Assembly: GCA_002163155.1 (NCBI GenBank)
Contig: MAAO01000004.1
Coordinates: forward strand, 62,001 to 126,000
DNA: 64,000 nt
DNA from: Halobacteriovorax marinus
Lineage (GTDB): Bacteria > Bdellovibrionota > Bacteriovoracia > Bacteriovoracales > Bacteriovoracaceae
Direction: 5' to 3'
Each line of letters begins with the position of its first letter. Position 1 is the first letter of the stretch. The notes below the pieces were generated by a model. The model had not been told where the DNA came from and did no database searches. It was given only the letters and a program-made list of their open reading frames with translations. A program made the translations under genes and the position numbers. This document shows, piece by piece, positions 43,548 to 50,498 of the stretch.

Positions 43548-43633
43548 CTAATTAGTTATCACAAAGAGTAAGAATATTTTACAGGGAAATGCACTTCTCT
43601 AGTATTTTTAATTATTTAAACGGGGAAAGGATG

Positions 43634-43662
43634 TTGACAAATAACCAACTTTACCTTACTTT
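43634..43662 (+). promoter_or_regulatory. Promoter of tRNA-Arg
   Basis: A perfect -35 TTGACA (43634-43639), a 17-base spacer and a weak -10 TACTTT (43657-43662) lie 17 bases before the tRNA gene. Confidence 0.55.
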
Positions 43663-43679
43663 TAACCTTCAAATCCAGT

Positions 43680-43756
43680 GGTTCCATAGCTCAGCTGGAT
43701 AGAGCATTCCCCTTCTAAGGGAATGGTCGCTGGTTCGAATCCAGCTGGGACCACCA
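43680..43756 (+). tRNA. tRNA-Arg (anticodon UCU)
   Basis: A complete 77-base cloverleaf. Acceptor GGTTCCA pairs with TGGGACC with one T-G pair; the D loop is AGCTCAGCTGGATAGAGC; the anticodon stem TTCCC/GGGAA encloses CTTCTAA with anticodon TCT; the T arm reads GCTGGTTCGAATCCAGC; CCA is encoded. It decodes AGA, the Arg codon most used in the neighbouring AT-rich genes, and stands alone. Confidence 0.97.
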
Positions 43757-43785
43757 TATTTTTCCTTCAAAATTGACAAAGAAAA

Positions 43786-43804
43786 GGCCAGACAATGTCT
43801 GACC
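43786..43804 (-). terminator. Terminator of the 817-residue protein gene
   Basis: Stem GGCCAGAC (43786-43793) with GTCTGACC (43797-43804), one wobble pair, 3-base loop; the minus strand continues TTTTCTTTG. Confidence 0.8.
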
Positions 43805-43832
43805 CTCACTAATTTTGAATTTTCTTTTAAAT

Positions 43833-46286
43833 CTATTTTTCTTCTTCAAGTAATTTATTAAATCCTGATTTAAGATATCTCACAGAGATCACTTTAAAGA
43901 TGGAAACTTCTTTATTAAAGACGATGTCATCTTGTGACTCTTCGTTCATCGCATTCACCGCTTCTTGATTCGCTAAAACATCTTCAGCACTAAGTCCTTC
44001 ATTTCCACCTTCATTTTCAAGATCTAATGAGAACACTGGAGCTCTCTTAGCTTTTCTTCCCGCTCCACCGATTGTTGGTTTGGTATTGTTTGCTGCAGCG
44101 ACTTTCTTTTCTTCTTTAGAATCCCCTTTATTAGATACAGGACCTAACGAAGCAAGTAAGCTTCCTGCAGACTTTCCAGATTTTCTTAATTGGTTAGCAG
44201 TACTTTTTCTAAGTCTAGCCAAAAGCTTTTTGTTAAGTTTATCGAAGTCTAATGGTCGTCTACCAGTCTTCTTTAATCCACTATTAACTTTTCTTTGCAT
44301 TTGTCTTAACTTCTTTTGAATAGCTTCATTTTTCTTTGATAAATTTACGATACCATCAACACCACTTCCTGGTATTGAGCCACTACCAGAAATAGCATCT
44401 GCAGCACCTCCAACAGAGCCAGCAAGAGCGCCAAAGTTTCCACCAAGACTAGAGAATCCCTGATTTTTTTCTATTCCAGACTTAAGTGACTTACACCCAC
44501 TTGTTTTATTACTGTTAACACAAGGAGCTTTTCCAGGACCTAAGTTAATGGGCTCATTTCCTGATATAGGAAATGGAATTCGTGAAGGAATTGATACGTT
44601 ATACCCTGAAAGGTTTTGTTTAGAAGCATTTTTCATTTGTCCGTATCTATCTATGATTGTTTGAATTTTTTCAGCATTACTTTCTGCTGTTTCTTGAATT
44701 TTTGCTGTTTGTCCAGCTGAAACCATCGCAAGTCCTGCACCAACAGTCCATGCAATCCCTCTATGAAGTGGAGTTGTCATCCAAAAATCCATTGCTGTTG
44801 CTGTAGACATTTTGAGAGCAACCACAATACCAATTATTGCTGCAAACATTCCCATAAAGGAATTGGCATTTACACTAGGAACTAATAAATCAATTCCATA
44901 ATGTAGGGCCATCTCTAGAGAGTTTCCATAATCCTCTGAAGTGGAATTGTTGTTAATATTCAACATTGTATTTTTAAAACTTGAATATTGCTCTGTCGAA
45001 GAAGAAACAATCTCACCTTGATAAAAACGTGTTAAATCTCTATTTCTAACATAAGATTTAACTTTTTCCTGAAAATTTAAGCCATTAAAAGAAACTCCAC
45101 TATTAAGGTTGTAAAAAGGATTTTCTCTATCAATAAAGCTAGCAACCTGAAATTTATCAGTTAACTCTTCAGCTTCAATTTCAACAATTGATTCATTTAT
45201 CATTTTTGGATTTATACCATCTTCAAACCCAGGAATTTTAATACCTTCTCTTGCAAATTTTTCGAATGAATTATCAGGAGAAGGTACCAATTTTTCTTGA
45301 GATTCATCATTTGCCATATTAGCAAATGTTAAATAATTATTATGAATATTATCAGATCGACATAAGGCTACTGAAACCGCACAAGATGATGTAGCCGCTA
45401 CACATGTAGCCAATCCCGCTTTAGTCGATACTACTAAAGCTGCAGCGGCGACACCTGCCCCAGGAATAGCTGCTGCTGCAACGGCAGCTGTTACTGCAGT
45501 GGTCCAGGTAATAACTGAAGCTGCATTCGCTGCACCAATAGCGCCACATTTAATTTGTATAGGTCCGTATTTTGCCTCGGACATCATAGGTGTTTTTTCT
45601 AGCGCTTGTTTACTTGCAATGATCGCTGTTGCCGGTCCAACACAAAGTGCACAACCAGCATCTACAGTATCCATAGTTGCAGCAGTCCAAAAACCTTTAA
45701 TTGCTGCAATTCCAAAAGCTGCAGCAGCTGCCTTTTGAATCATACCTTTGGTTTTAGCCGTTTTAGCAATTTCATCATAATTTTTCTTGTGCTCTTTAAG
45801 CATATCAATTTGCTTTTCAGGATCTGTTCCATCTTCTCTCATTACATAATCTATAGTTTCACCCTTATGATCTTTAAAGGCATTGAAAGCGTAAAGCTCT
45901 CCAACAACATAAATAATACCCCCACCGGCGGCAATCATTGTGTCCATAGGAACAGGAGTTTGCATCATTACGGCCCTTGAAGTTGCATAGCCATAAATTA
46001 ACATAATAAGCATATCCATAAAGGCATTAGGCCTAGCACCGTCAGTCTTAACTTGCCCACTCTTCTGAGCAACACCATCGGCACCTTTAGTTATACTTCC
46101 AGTCAGCTCTGATGTTTGCGCAGCTTGCTCCTCTTGGTCTCCACTACCTTCGCCTTCTTCGGCCATAACATAGCCAGCAGAATACTTTAGGTTTTGAATC
46201 GGGAGCAACACTTGCACTTGCACTAGGGCAAACGCGATCGTGTAAGTTAGTAAGCATTTTCTGAGGTATGAAAATATAGTCTTCAT
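43833..46286 (-). CDS. Large lineage-specific envelope protein, unknown
   Basis: An 817-residue protein not matched to a family. The first 41 residues look like a long signal peptide (IAFALVQVQVLLPIQNL, ending near VMA). Further hydrophobic stretches occur around residues 88-105, 118-138, 255-290, 475-495 and 510-530, several Ala/Gly-rich (AAVAAAAIPGAGVAAAALVV). Two Cys-rich spots (DAGCALCVG and the following ATCVAATSSC) may pair. The C-terminal quarter is basic and Gly/Ser-rich with KKNEAIQKKLRQMQRK. An inner-membrane protein with large periplasmic loops is most likely. GGAAGG precedes the ATG. It is monocistronic with a terminator. Confidence 0.6.
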   Translation of the reverse strand: MKTIFSYLRKCLLTYTIAFALVQVQVLLPIQNLKYSAGYVMAEEGEGSGDQEEQAAQTSELTGSITKGADGVAQKSGQVKTDGARPNAFMDMLIMLIYGYATSRAVMMQTPVPMDTMIAAGGGIIYVVGELYAFNAFKDHKGETIDYVMREDGTDPEKQIDMLKEHKKNYDEIAKTAKTKGMIQKAAAAAFGIAAIKGFWTAATMDTVDAGCALCVGPATAIIASKQALEKTPMMSEAKYGPIQIKCGAIGAANAASVITWTTAVTAAVAAAAIPGAGVAAAALVVSTKAGLATCVAATSSCAVSVALCRSDNIHNNYLTFANMANDESQEKLVPSPDNSFEKFAREGIKIPGFEDGINPKMINESIVEIEAEELTDKFQVASFIDRENPFYNLNSGVSFNGLNFQEKVKSYVRNRDLTRFYQGEIVSSSTEQYSSFKNTMLNINNNSTSEDYGNSLEMALHYGIDLLVPSVNANSFMGMFAAIIGIVVALKMSTATAMDFWMTTPLHRGIAWTVGAGLAMVSAGQTAKIQETAESNAEKIQTIIDRYGQMKNASKQNLSGYNVSIPSRIPFPISGNEPINLGPGKAPCVNSNKTSGCKSLKSGIEKNQGFSSLGGNFGALAGSVGGAADAISGSGSIPGSGVDGIVNLSKKNEAIQKKLRQMQRKVNSGLKKTGRRPLDFDKLNKKLLARLRKSTANQLRKSGKSAGSLLASLGPVSNKGDSKEEKKVAAANNTKPTIGGAGRKAKRAPVFSLDLENEGGNEGLSAEDVLANQEAVNAMNEESQDDIVFNKEVSIFKVISVRYLKSGFNKLLEEEK

Positions 46287-46599
46287 TGGACTACCCTTCC
46301 TTTTTTATAATCTATAATAACTATTTTATTCTACTCCCTATTATTGACTAAAAGAATTGGGTAGATAAGATCAGAAACCAAGGATTTCGGTACGTTATAC
46401 ACGTTGGGTAATGAATGAGGGGTAGCATAGAAGGTTGGCAGTTGGGGCATAAACCAAAGAAAACTCTCTCTATCATTTCAATTCTTGATTATCTTAGATT
46501 CCGATTCTCATAAACTTAACAAGCTACTCTCCCACTCTCTCTTGCATAGGTTCATCTCGACCAACTACACTCAATAGGGTAGTATAAAGGAGACAGGTA
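46287..46599. other. Gene-free region before the toxin remnant
   Basis: No supportable gene. TTGCAT (46542-46547) and TACACT (46566-46571) at 18-base spacing make a possible promoter just ahead of the toxin remnant. The missing N-terminal half of that toxin is not found here in any frame by eye. Confidence 0.4.
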
Positions 46600-46737
46600 G
46601 TGAGTCTTAGAGATGTTAAATATTGCGCAGATGAAGATGGAAAAGAATTAATACTTCTCCTCGTTGGCGGTAGCAAGAAAACACAAAGTCGAGATATAGA
46701 GAAAGCAAAAGAGTACTGGAGAAACTATGGCAAATAG
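46600..46737 (+). pseudogene. Truncated RelE/HigB-type addiction toxin (C-terminal half)
   Basis: A 45-codon frame, GTG start, reads as the end of an addiction-module killer protein: [20 protein letters not shown] followed by KAKEYW. That block is the usual C-terminal strand and helix of this toxin group (about 95-100 residues); the N-terminal half with substrate-binding residues is absent. Yet an AAAGGAG site lies six bases before the GTG and the frame overlaps the antitoxin start by 11 bases, as in an intact module. Either the gene was cut and fortuitously kept a start, or a mini-protein is made. Toxin activity is unlikely. Confidence 0.6.
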
Positions 46738-47062
46738 ACATAAAGACTTTAACGAATTAATTGCTTCTCAATTTGAAGATTTAGAATTCTCCAAAGCCTA
46801 TATAACAAATCTTATAAATGAAGAAGACATGAGTCTTGAAGAGGCCCTACGCGAAACCATTATCTCCATGGGCCTACAAGCTTTTGCAGATAAGTCAGAC
46901 CTCTCCATTCAATACGTTTCAGACTTTGTAAAAAAAAGAAGAAAGTTCTCCACTGATACAGTGAATAAGTATCTTCAGCGGGCCTTTCAATTAGAAATTA
47001 AATTTAGCGTTGAATCTATTAATCCACAAACAAACTACGAGTCGCCTATTTCAAGAAATTAA
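46727..47062 (+). CDS. Antitoxin-like helix-turn-helix protein, partner of the truncated toxin
   Basis: A 111-residue DNA-binding protein of the addiction-module antidote (XRE-like) type. [20 protein letters not shown] holds the helix-turn-helix; the N-terminal [20 protein letters not shown] is the toxin-facing arm. It begins 11 bases inside the toxin remnant. Its last 15 codons ([13 protein letters not shown]) are read, in the opposite direction, from a 50-base copy of the 3' end of the DTW gene located 0.8 kb away, so the original C-terminus was replaced or extended by recombination. It may still repress its own promoter. Confidence 0.7.
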   Translation: MANRHKDFNELIASQFEDLEFSKAYITNLINEEDMSLEEALRETIISMGLQAFADKSDLSIQYVSDFVKKRRKFSTDTVNKYLQRAFQLEIKFSVESINPQTNYESPISRN

Positions 47063-47068
47063 CTCTAT
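47019..47068. repeat. Direct repeat, copy 1 (3'-end remnant of the DTW gene)
   Basis: Fifty bases match 47862-47911 with about six differences, including 21 identical bases at 47023-47043. Read on the minus strand they give the DTW gene's last codons and stop, but with an in-frame stop near its middle, so this is a decayed copy. It overlaps the 3' end of the first antitoxin. Confidence 0.85.
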
Positions 47069-47190
47069 TCCTGGCTATCAATAATTAGCGACATACACTC
47101 ACTCTACTAGAGTTTTCAACCATTTAACTTTCATCACATTCCCCTATTCCATGCACCCTCACCTCTAAACAAGTGTAAAGTACACACATC

Positions 47191-47219
47191 TTGAACAGTG
47201 GTAGTAAATTTGCTACCAT
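47191..47219 (+). promoter_or_regulatory. Promoter with palindromic operator for the second toxin-antitoxin module
   Basis: TTGAAC (47191-47196), 17 bases, TACCAT (47214-47219). Between and over them lies a 20-base dyad: TGGTAG (47199-47204) and CTACCA (47213-47218) around AAATTT. The position suits self-repression by the helix-turn-helix antitoxin, usual for these modules. Confidence 0.6.
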
Positions 47220-47235
47220 ACAGGAATTACGACTT

Positions 47236-47546
47236 ATGGTTCGTAGAATTAGATATACCAATAAATTTGAAGATGATTTGGCAGACATTCCAAAGAGTAT
47301 TCGAGAAGACTTCTAATGGGAGAGAAGTTACCTTCAACATACTTTAAAACTTTTAAATTAGAAAAAGGAATTAAAGTTCAAGAATTCAAAGTTAAGGATC
47401 ACACAGGAAATTGGCGAGCAATATCCTGTTTTGAAAATAAAGAATACATAACGCTCGTATATGCCTTTCACAAAAAGTCGCAAAGACTGCTTGAAAAGGA
47501 TAAGAAAATCATAATTAGAAGAGTAAAGGAGATCCAATGCCAGTAA
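47236..47546 (+). pseudogene. RelE/HigB (Gp49-like) toxin, split by a frameshift
   Basis: Two frames together make one toxin of about 102 residues. 47236-47316 gives MVRRIRYTNKFEDDLADIPK and six more residues, ending in TAA; the rest, from ATG 47316 to 47546, gives FKTFKLEKGIKVQEFKVKD, NWRAISCF and LVYAFHKKSQRLLEKDKK, characteristic of phage Gp49-like/HigB toxins. Stop and start share an A (TAATG). One base missing near 47311-47316 would explain the break; a one-base restoration rejoins the frames. Alternatively reinitiation at TAATG makes two pieces. The stop overlaps the antitoxin start by 10 bases. Confidence 0.65.
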
Positions 47547-47860
47547 ATAAATCCAAACTAATCATCAAAGAAGCCTCCCTAGCAGAACTCTCCGAAACAT
47601 TTGGTATTGATTACCAAGTTGTGAAAATAAAATCTCAACTCATAGATAAGATTAAAAATCATTGTAAGAAGAATAGTATCTCTCAAAGAAAACTAGCTTC
47701 TATGGTCACAGGTCTCACACACGACCGGGTCAATAAGATATTTCAAGGATTAATTGGTCACATGACCATTGATAAGCTTCTACAAATTACCAATGCTCTA
47801 GATATAGAAGTTAAGATTAGTTTTTCTAAATTAAAAAGAAGCTCAGAAAGGGTCGCCTAA
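47537..47860 (+). CDS. HigA-like XRE antitoxin
   Basis: A 107-residue helix-turn-helix antitoxin. SISQRKLASMVTGLTHDRVN (about residues 53-72) is the HTH, followed by GLIGHMTIDKLLQITNALDI with the XRE-like fourth helix. The N-terminal 45 residues probably bind toxin. It overlaps the toxin frame by 10 bases (toxin first, antitoxin second, the HigBA order). It ends one base before the stop of the convergent DTW gene. Together with the frameshifted toxin it forms the second module of the islet; the antitoxin looks intact. Confidence 0.78.
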   Translation: MPVNKSKLIIKEASLAELSETFGIDYQVVKIKSQLIDKIKNHCKKNSISQRKLASMVTGLTHDRVNKIFQGLIGHMTIDKLLQITNALDIEVKISFSKLKRSSERVA

Positions 47861-47861
47861 C

Positions 47862-47911
47862 TTAGTCCACAAACAAACTACGAGTCCCCCACTTCAAGGA
47901 CTTAACTCTAT
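47862..47911. repeat. Direct repeat, copy 2 (intact 3' end of the DTW gene)
   Basis: Fifty bases including the stop and last 15 codons of the DTW gene, repeated at 47019-47068. The second toxin-antitoxin module lies exactly between the two copies (47069-47861). Confidence 0.85.
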
Positions 47912-48629
47912 CCTCAGCGGGCGTAAAAGAATTTCTTCTATAAGTTTGTTTATCAGGGTCTTCTTCGCAGGCGAGCTGAAAGTTAACCAGCGCCTCTAAC
48001 GTCTTTAACAGACCATCTTCTGAGAGGTCTTTATCCTCTATCCCCTGCTCTTTAAGCGCTCCTAGAAAGTAGTGCACAGACTCTATAGTTGAGAGGCAAA
48101 ACTCCATAGGCTGGTGTTTGATATGAAACTTTGATCTCTCACTGGGAGTAAAACAAAGTCTTGGTAGGTTTAATAAATTCTCTGAGAGTTTCATCATCTT
48201 CTTAGCACAAGGCCAAGTGGCATCAATAACAAAGACGACTAATTCTTTATCTGCATTTTTATTATCTAGAGTAAACTTTGTCTCACTAATATTGAGTGCC
48301 GTTTTTCCTGGATACATGACGAAACAATTTTTTGTGGGATCTCCAATCAGCTGATTAACTCTAGGATCATCTATAAAAGAAACTGAGACAATGATTTCAG
48401 AATTAGGGAGACTGGCATGAGTTAGTCTTCCGGTCCCTACTTTTTCTTTCTTAGCTTCCATGGGATGCATGAGAAGGACAAACTTTGTTTTCGTTTCAAT
48501 CGTTGTAATACTCTCACAAAGACAAGCACCCTTAGTTCTTCTGCAGGTAAAACAAACATCTCTTCTTTGAACTTCTTCAAAGTCTCTTTGTCTTAGCGCT
48601 TTCTTCTTTAGGTACTCTTCTTTATTCAT
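47862..48629 (-). CDS. DTW-domain tRNA-uridine aminocarboxypropyltransferase (TapT-like)
   Basis: Enzymes of the DTW family attach a 3-amino-3-carboxypropyl group from SAM to uridine (acp3U) in tRNA. Present are the N-terminal zinc-like cluster CFTCRRTKGACLC (about residues 26-38), the MHPMEAKKEKVGTGRL loop, and the DTW-like IDATW followed by CAKKM (about 145), plus the C-terminal ACEED region. The 255-residue length is on the upper side of the family. It begins 2 bases after the ArsC-like gene stop. Its 3' end is duplicated at 47019-47068 on the far side of the second toxin-antitoxin module. Confidence 0.85.
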   Translation of the reverse strand: MNKEEYLKKKALRQRDFEEVQRRDVCFTCRRTKGACLCESITTIETKTKFVLLMHPMEAKKEKVGTGRLTHASLPNSEIIVSVSFIDDPRVNQLIGDPTKNCFVMYPGKTALNISETKFTLDNKNADKELVVFVIDATWPCAKKMMKLSENLLNLPRLCFTPSERSKFHIKHQPMEFCLSTIESVHYFLGALKEQGIEDKDLSEDGLLKTLEALVNFQLACEEDPDKQTYRRNSFTPAEDRVKSLKWGTRSLFVD

Positions 48630-48631
48630 GC

Positions 48632-48967
48632 TTATAAACCAGCGTAAATGTCTTTATCAAAACCTAAACAAAGAACTTTTCCATTCTTTTCTAAAACCGG
48701 TCTCTTTATAACAGAAGTATTTTCAATCATGAGCTCAACTAACTTTGCATCAGTCGCTCCTTCAAACTCTTCTTTTAGTTTTCTAAAAGTCGTTCCTCTT
48801 TTATTGATTGGCCACTCTCCAAAGAAAGCTTTCCATTCTTTAAGATTTTTCTTGGAAGGTTTCGTCTTTTTGAAATCTACAAATTCATATTCCACACCAC
48901 TAGCTTCTAGCGCTTTCTTGGCTTTTTTAACTGTGTCACAATTTGGAATTCCGTACATTGTAATCAT
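48632..48967 (-). CDS. ArsC/Spx/MgsR (YffB-like) family protein
   Basis: A 111-residue thioredoxin-fold protein. The N-terminal GIPNCDTVKKA carries the single active-site Cys (about residue 10) without the second Cys of Spx, followed by EFVDFKKTKPSK and the C-terminal VIKRPVLEKNGKVLCLGF with the Arg-Pro motif. This is the YffB branch, probably a GSH-dependent reductase-like protein rather than arsenate reductase. The ATG overlaps the end of the methyltransferase gene by 4 bases, so the run methyltransferase, ArsC-like, DTW is one operon. Confidence 0.85.
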   Translation of the reverse strand: MITMYGIPNCDTVKKAKKALEASGVEYEFVDFKKTKPSKKNLKEWKAFFGEWPINKRGTTFRKLKEEFEGATDAKLVELMIENTSVIKRPVLEKNGKVLCLGFDKDIYAGL

Positions 48968-49602
48968 GAATTTCCCTTTTTAAAAATCACCACATTTCGT
49001 GATGGGATTTCTAACTCTAGTTGGTACTTATTGGCCATCCACTCAAAAGTCTTTTGACTGAAAAATCTCACGTGAGTTGGATCACGCATATAGCCCCAAT
49101 TTTTAAACTTATTTATATCATCAGGATAAAAAGAAGTCATTATCCCCAGCCCCCCGTAAGGTGCTAGAACACTTAACATTTGCTCAAATCCTTCCTTTGA
49201 TTCATAGATATGCTCAATAACTTCTGTCGCAACAACGAATTGATATCTCTTCTCTAGAAGTGAATTATCGGGAAAGAAAATAGGATCATAGTTAGAAACC
49301 TCTATCCCCTCTTCTTTCAATATGGGCGCCACCACAGGACCAGGTCCGCAGCCAAAATCTAATCCCTCTCCAGAGATATACTTTCTTAGTGGAGTTAACA
49401 TTCTCTCCATGAACTCACGGTAGCGTGGATCACTGGGATCATTCTCGTGTAGATCATAAATCTCTCTTTCTTCTTTAAGATTTAAAAGAGAATTCTCAGG
49501 CACAAAGATTAACTTACAAGTATCACAGAGGTAGTACGCTCGTGACTTATCTTCGAAGCATTGGCTTATTTTTGAATTTCTACAAAGGGGACATTTGCTC
49601 AT
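48964..49602 (-). CDS. SAM-dependent methyltransferase with N-terminal zinc motif
   Basis: A 212-residue class I methyltransferase (Methyltransf_23-like). It begins with a four-Cys zinc-type motif (CPLC and CDTC, residues 4-31). SAM binding is LDFGCGPGPVVAP (about residues 81-93), then VVATEVIEHI and YGGLGIMTSFYP. The substrate is not evident; small-molecule or protein targets are both possible. It heads the operon with the ArsC-like and DTW genes, 18 bases downstream of the YkgJ-family gene. The domain is clear, the role not. Confidence 0.82.
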   Translation of the reverse strand: MSKCPLCRNSKISQCFEDKSRAYYLCDTCKLIFVPENSLLNLKEEREIYDLHENDPSDPRYREFMERMLTPLRKYISGEGLDFGCGPGPVVAPILKEEGIEVSNYDPIFFPDNSLLEKRYQFVVATEVIEHIYESKEGFEQMLSVLAPYGGLGIMTSFYPDDINKFKNWGYMRDPTHVRFFSQKTFEWMANKYQLELEIPSRNVVIFKKGNS

Positions 49603-49620
49603 GGAGTGAGCATATAATGA

Positions 49621-50328
49621 TTATAGTTCTTTGAAAACTGGGAGGTGATGTTTTTTAGGTGACATGGTATCTCTAGTTTCTTTAGTTTCTTTATTTTCCA
49701 ATAGGTCAAATAATAAACTTGGTAGCGCTCCATTATTCTCACAAGCCGCAAATCCGGCCATGATGGTCATATCGGCTTCAAAAGTATTTAGCAATTTTAC
49801 AGACTTAACCACACCTGCTTCAGTTGAACAATCCTCAGGGCTTCCTACCACATGATTTGTTCTGCAAACAGCTGGCCGATCATTATAGACTGTACATTCT
49901 TTATTCTCATCTAGAAAAACGCACCCTCTTTCTTCAAAGGGAATTTGATACCATAAAGTTGCGCTCTTGCTGGCCGCAGATTGAGACTTTAACTTCGCCA
50001 TATCAATATTCACTCCACCATTAACTAATTTTGCTAATAGTGCAGCTTCATCATCTGAGATACTTACTTGAGTATGACAACAAGCGGAACAACCTTTTCT
50101 ACACGAAATATGTTTCTCAACCATTGGATCTTGGAACAATACTGATAGGTGATTATTGATTTCTTTATGAACAAATCGGGCTCTACGAACAGCCGAAGAG
50201 ATTTTATTTAATCTCTTTAAGACTTTATTAGTGATTTTTATCATGAATACATCACTACTAAATCGCTTATATGTTTTTGCGGCTATTGCGGGAAAATTTA
50301 TGAACTCCTCCTTGACAGGTGTGGGCAT
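49621..50328 (-). CDS. YkgJ-family cysteine-cluster protein
   Basis: A 235-residue protein with the CxxCxxxCC-type cluster of the YkgJ/Fe-S or zinc-binding (UPF0153) family: CRKGCSACCHTQVSI near residue 92, then CVFLDENKECTVYNDRPAVC, about 85 residues further. Family members bind iron-sulfur or zinc; biochemical role not settled. The ATG at 50328 is preferred to a GTG at 50340 because AAAGG precedes it. It lies 18 bases upstream of the methyltransferase gene and is the first gene of that four-gene minus operon. Confidence 0.8.
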   Translation of the reverse strand: MPTPVKEEFINFPAIAAKTYKRFSSDVFMIKITNKVLKRLNKISSAVRRARFVHKEINNHLSVLFQDPMVEKHISCRKGCSACCHTQVSISDDEAALLAKLVNGGVNIDMAKLKSQSAASKSATLWYQIPFEERGCVFLDENKECTVYNDRPAVCRTNHVVGSPEDCSTEAGVVKSVKLLNTFEADMTIMAGFAACENNGALPSLLFDLLENKETKETRDTMSPKKHHLPVFKEL

Positions 50329-50498
50329 TAACCTTTCCACCTTTAATTAGTATACCTTTTACGATTCCCCTATCTTTCAATGCGGAATATTATTCCGATG
50401 CTATTAACGCATATCCTAAATAACAGTCACTTAGACTTCCTAATTTAATAAAAATTGACTCAATATAGGGAGAAAGTATTCCGAAATATTAGCTACAA

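Noticed and set aside
45499-45980. Plus-strand frames opposite the 817-residue gene
   Set aside because: They mirror Ala/Gly-rich codons of the minus-strand gene; no start signals.
46287-46599. Missing N-terminal half of the first toxin in the upstream region
   Set aside because: No frame gives a plausible toxin N-terminus; the sequence looks non-coding.
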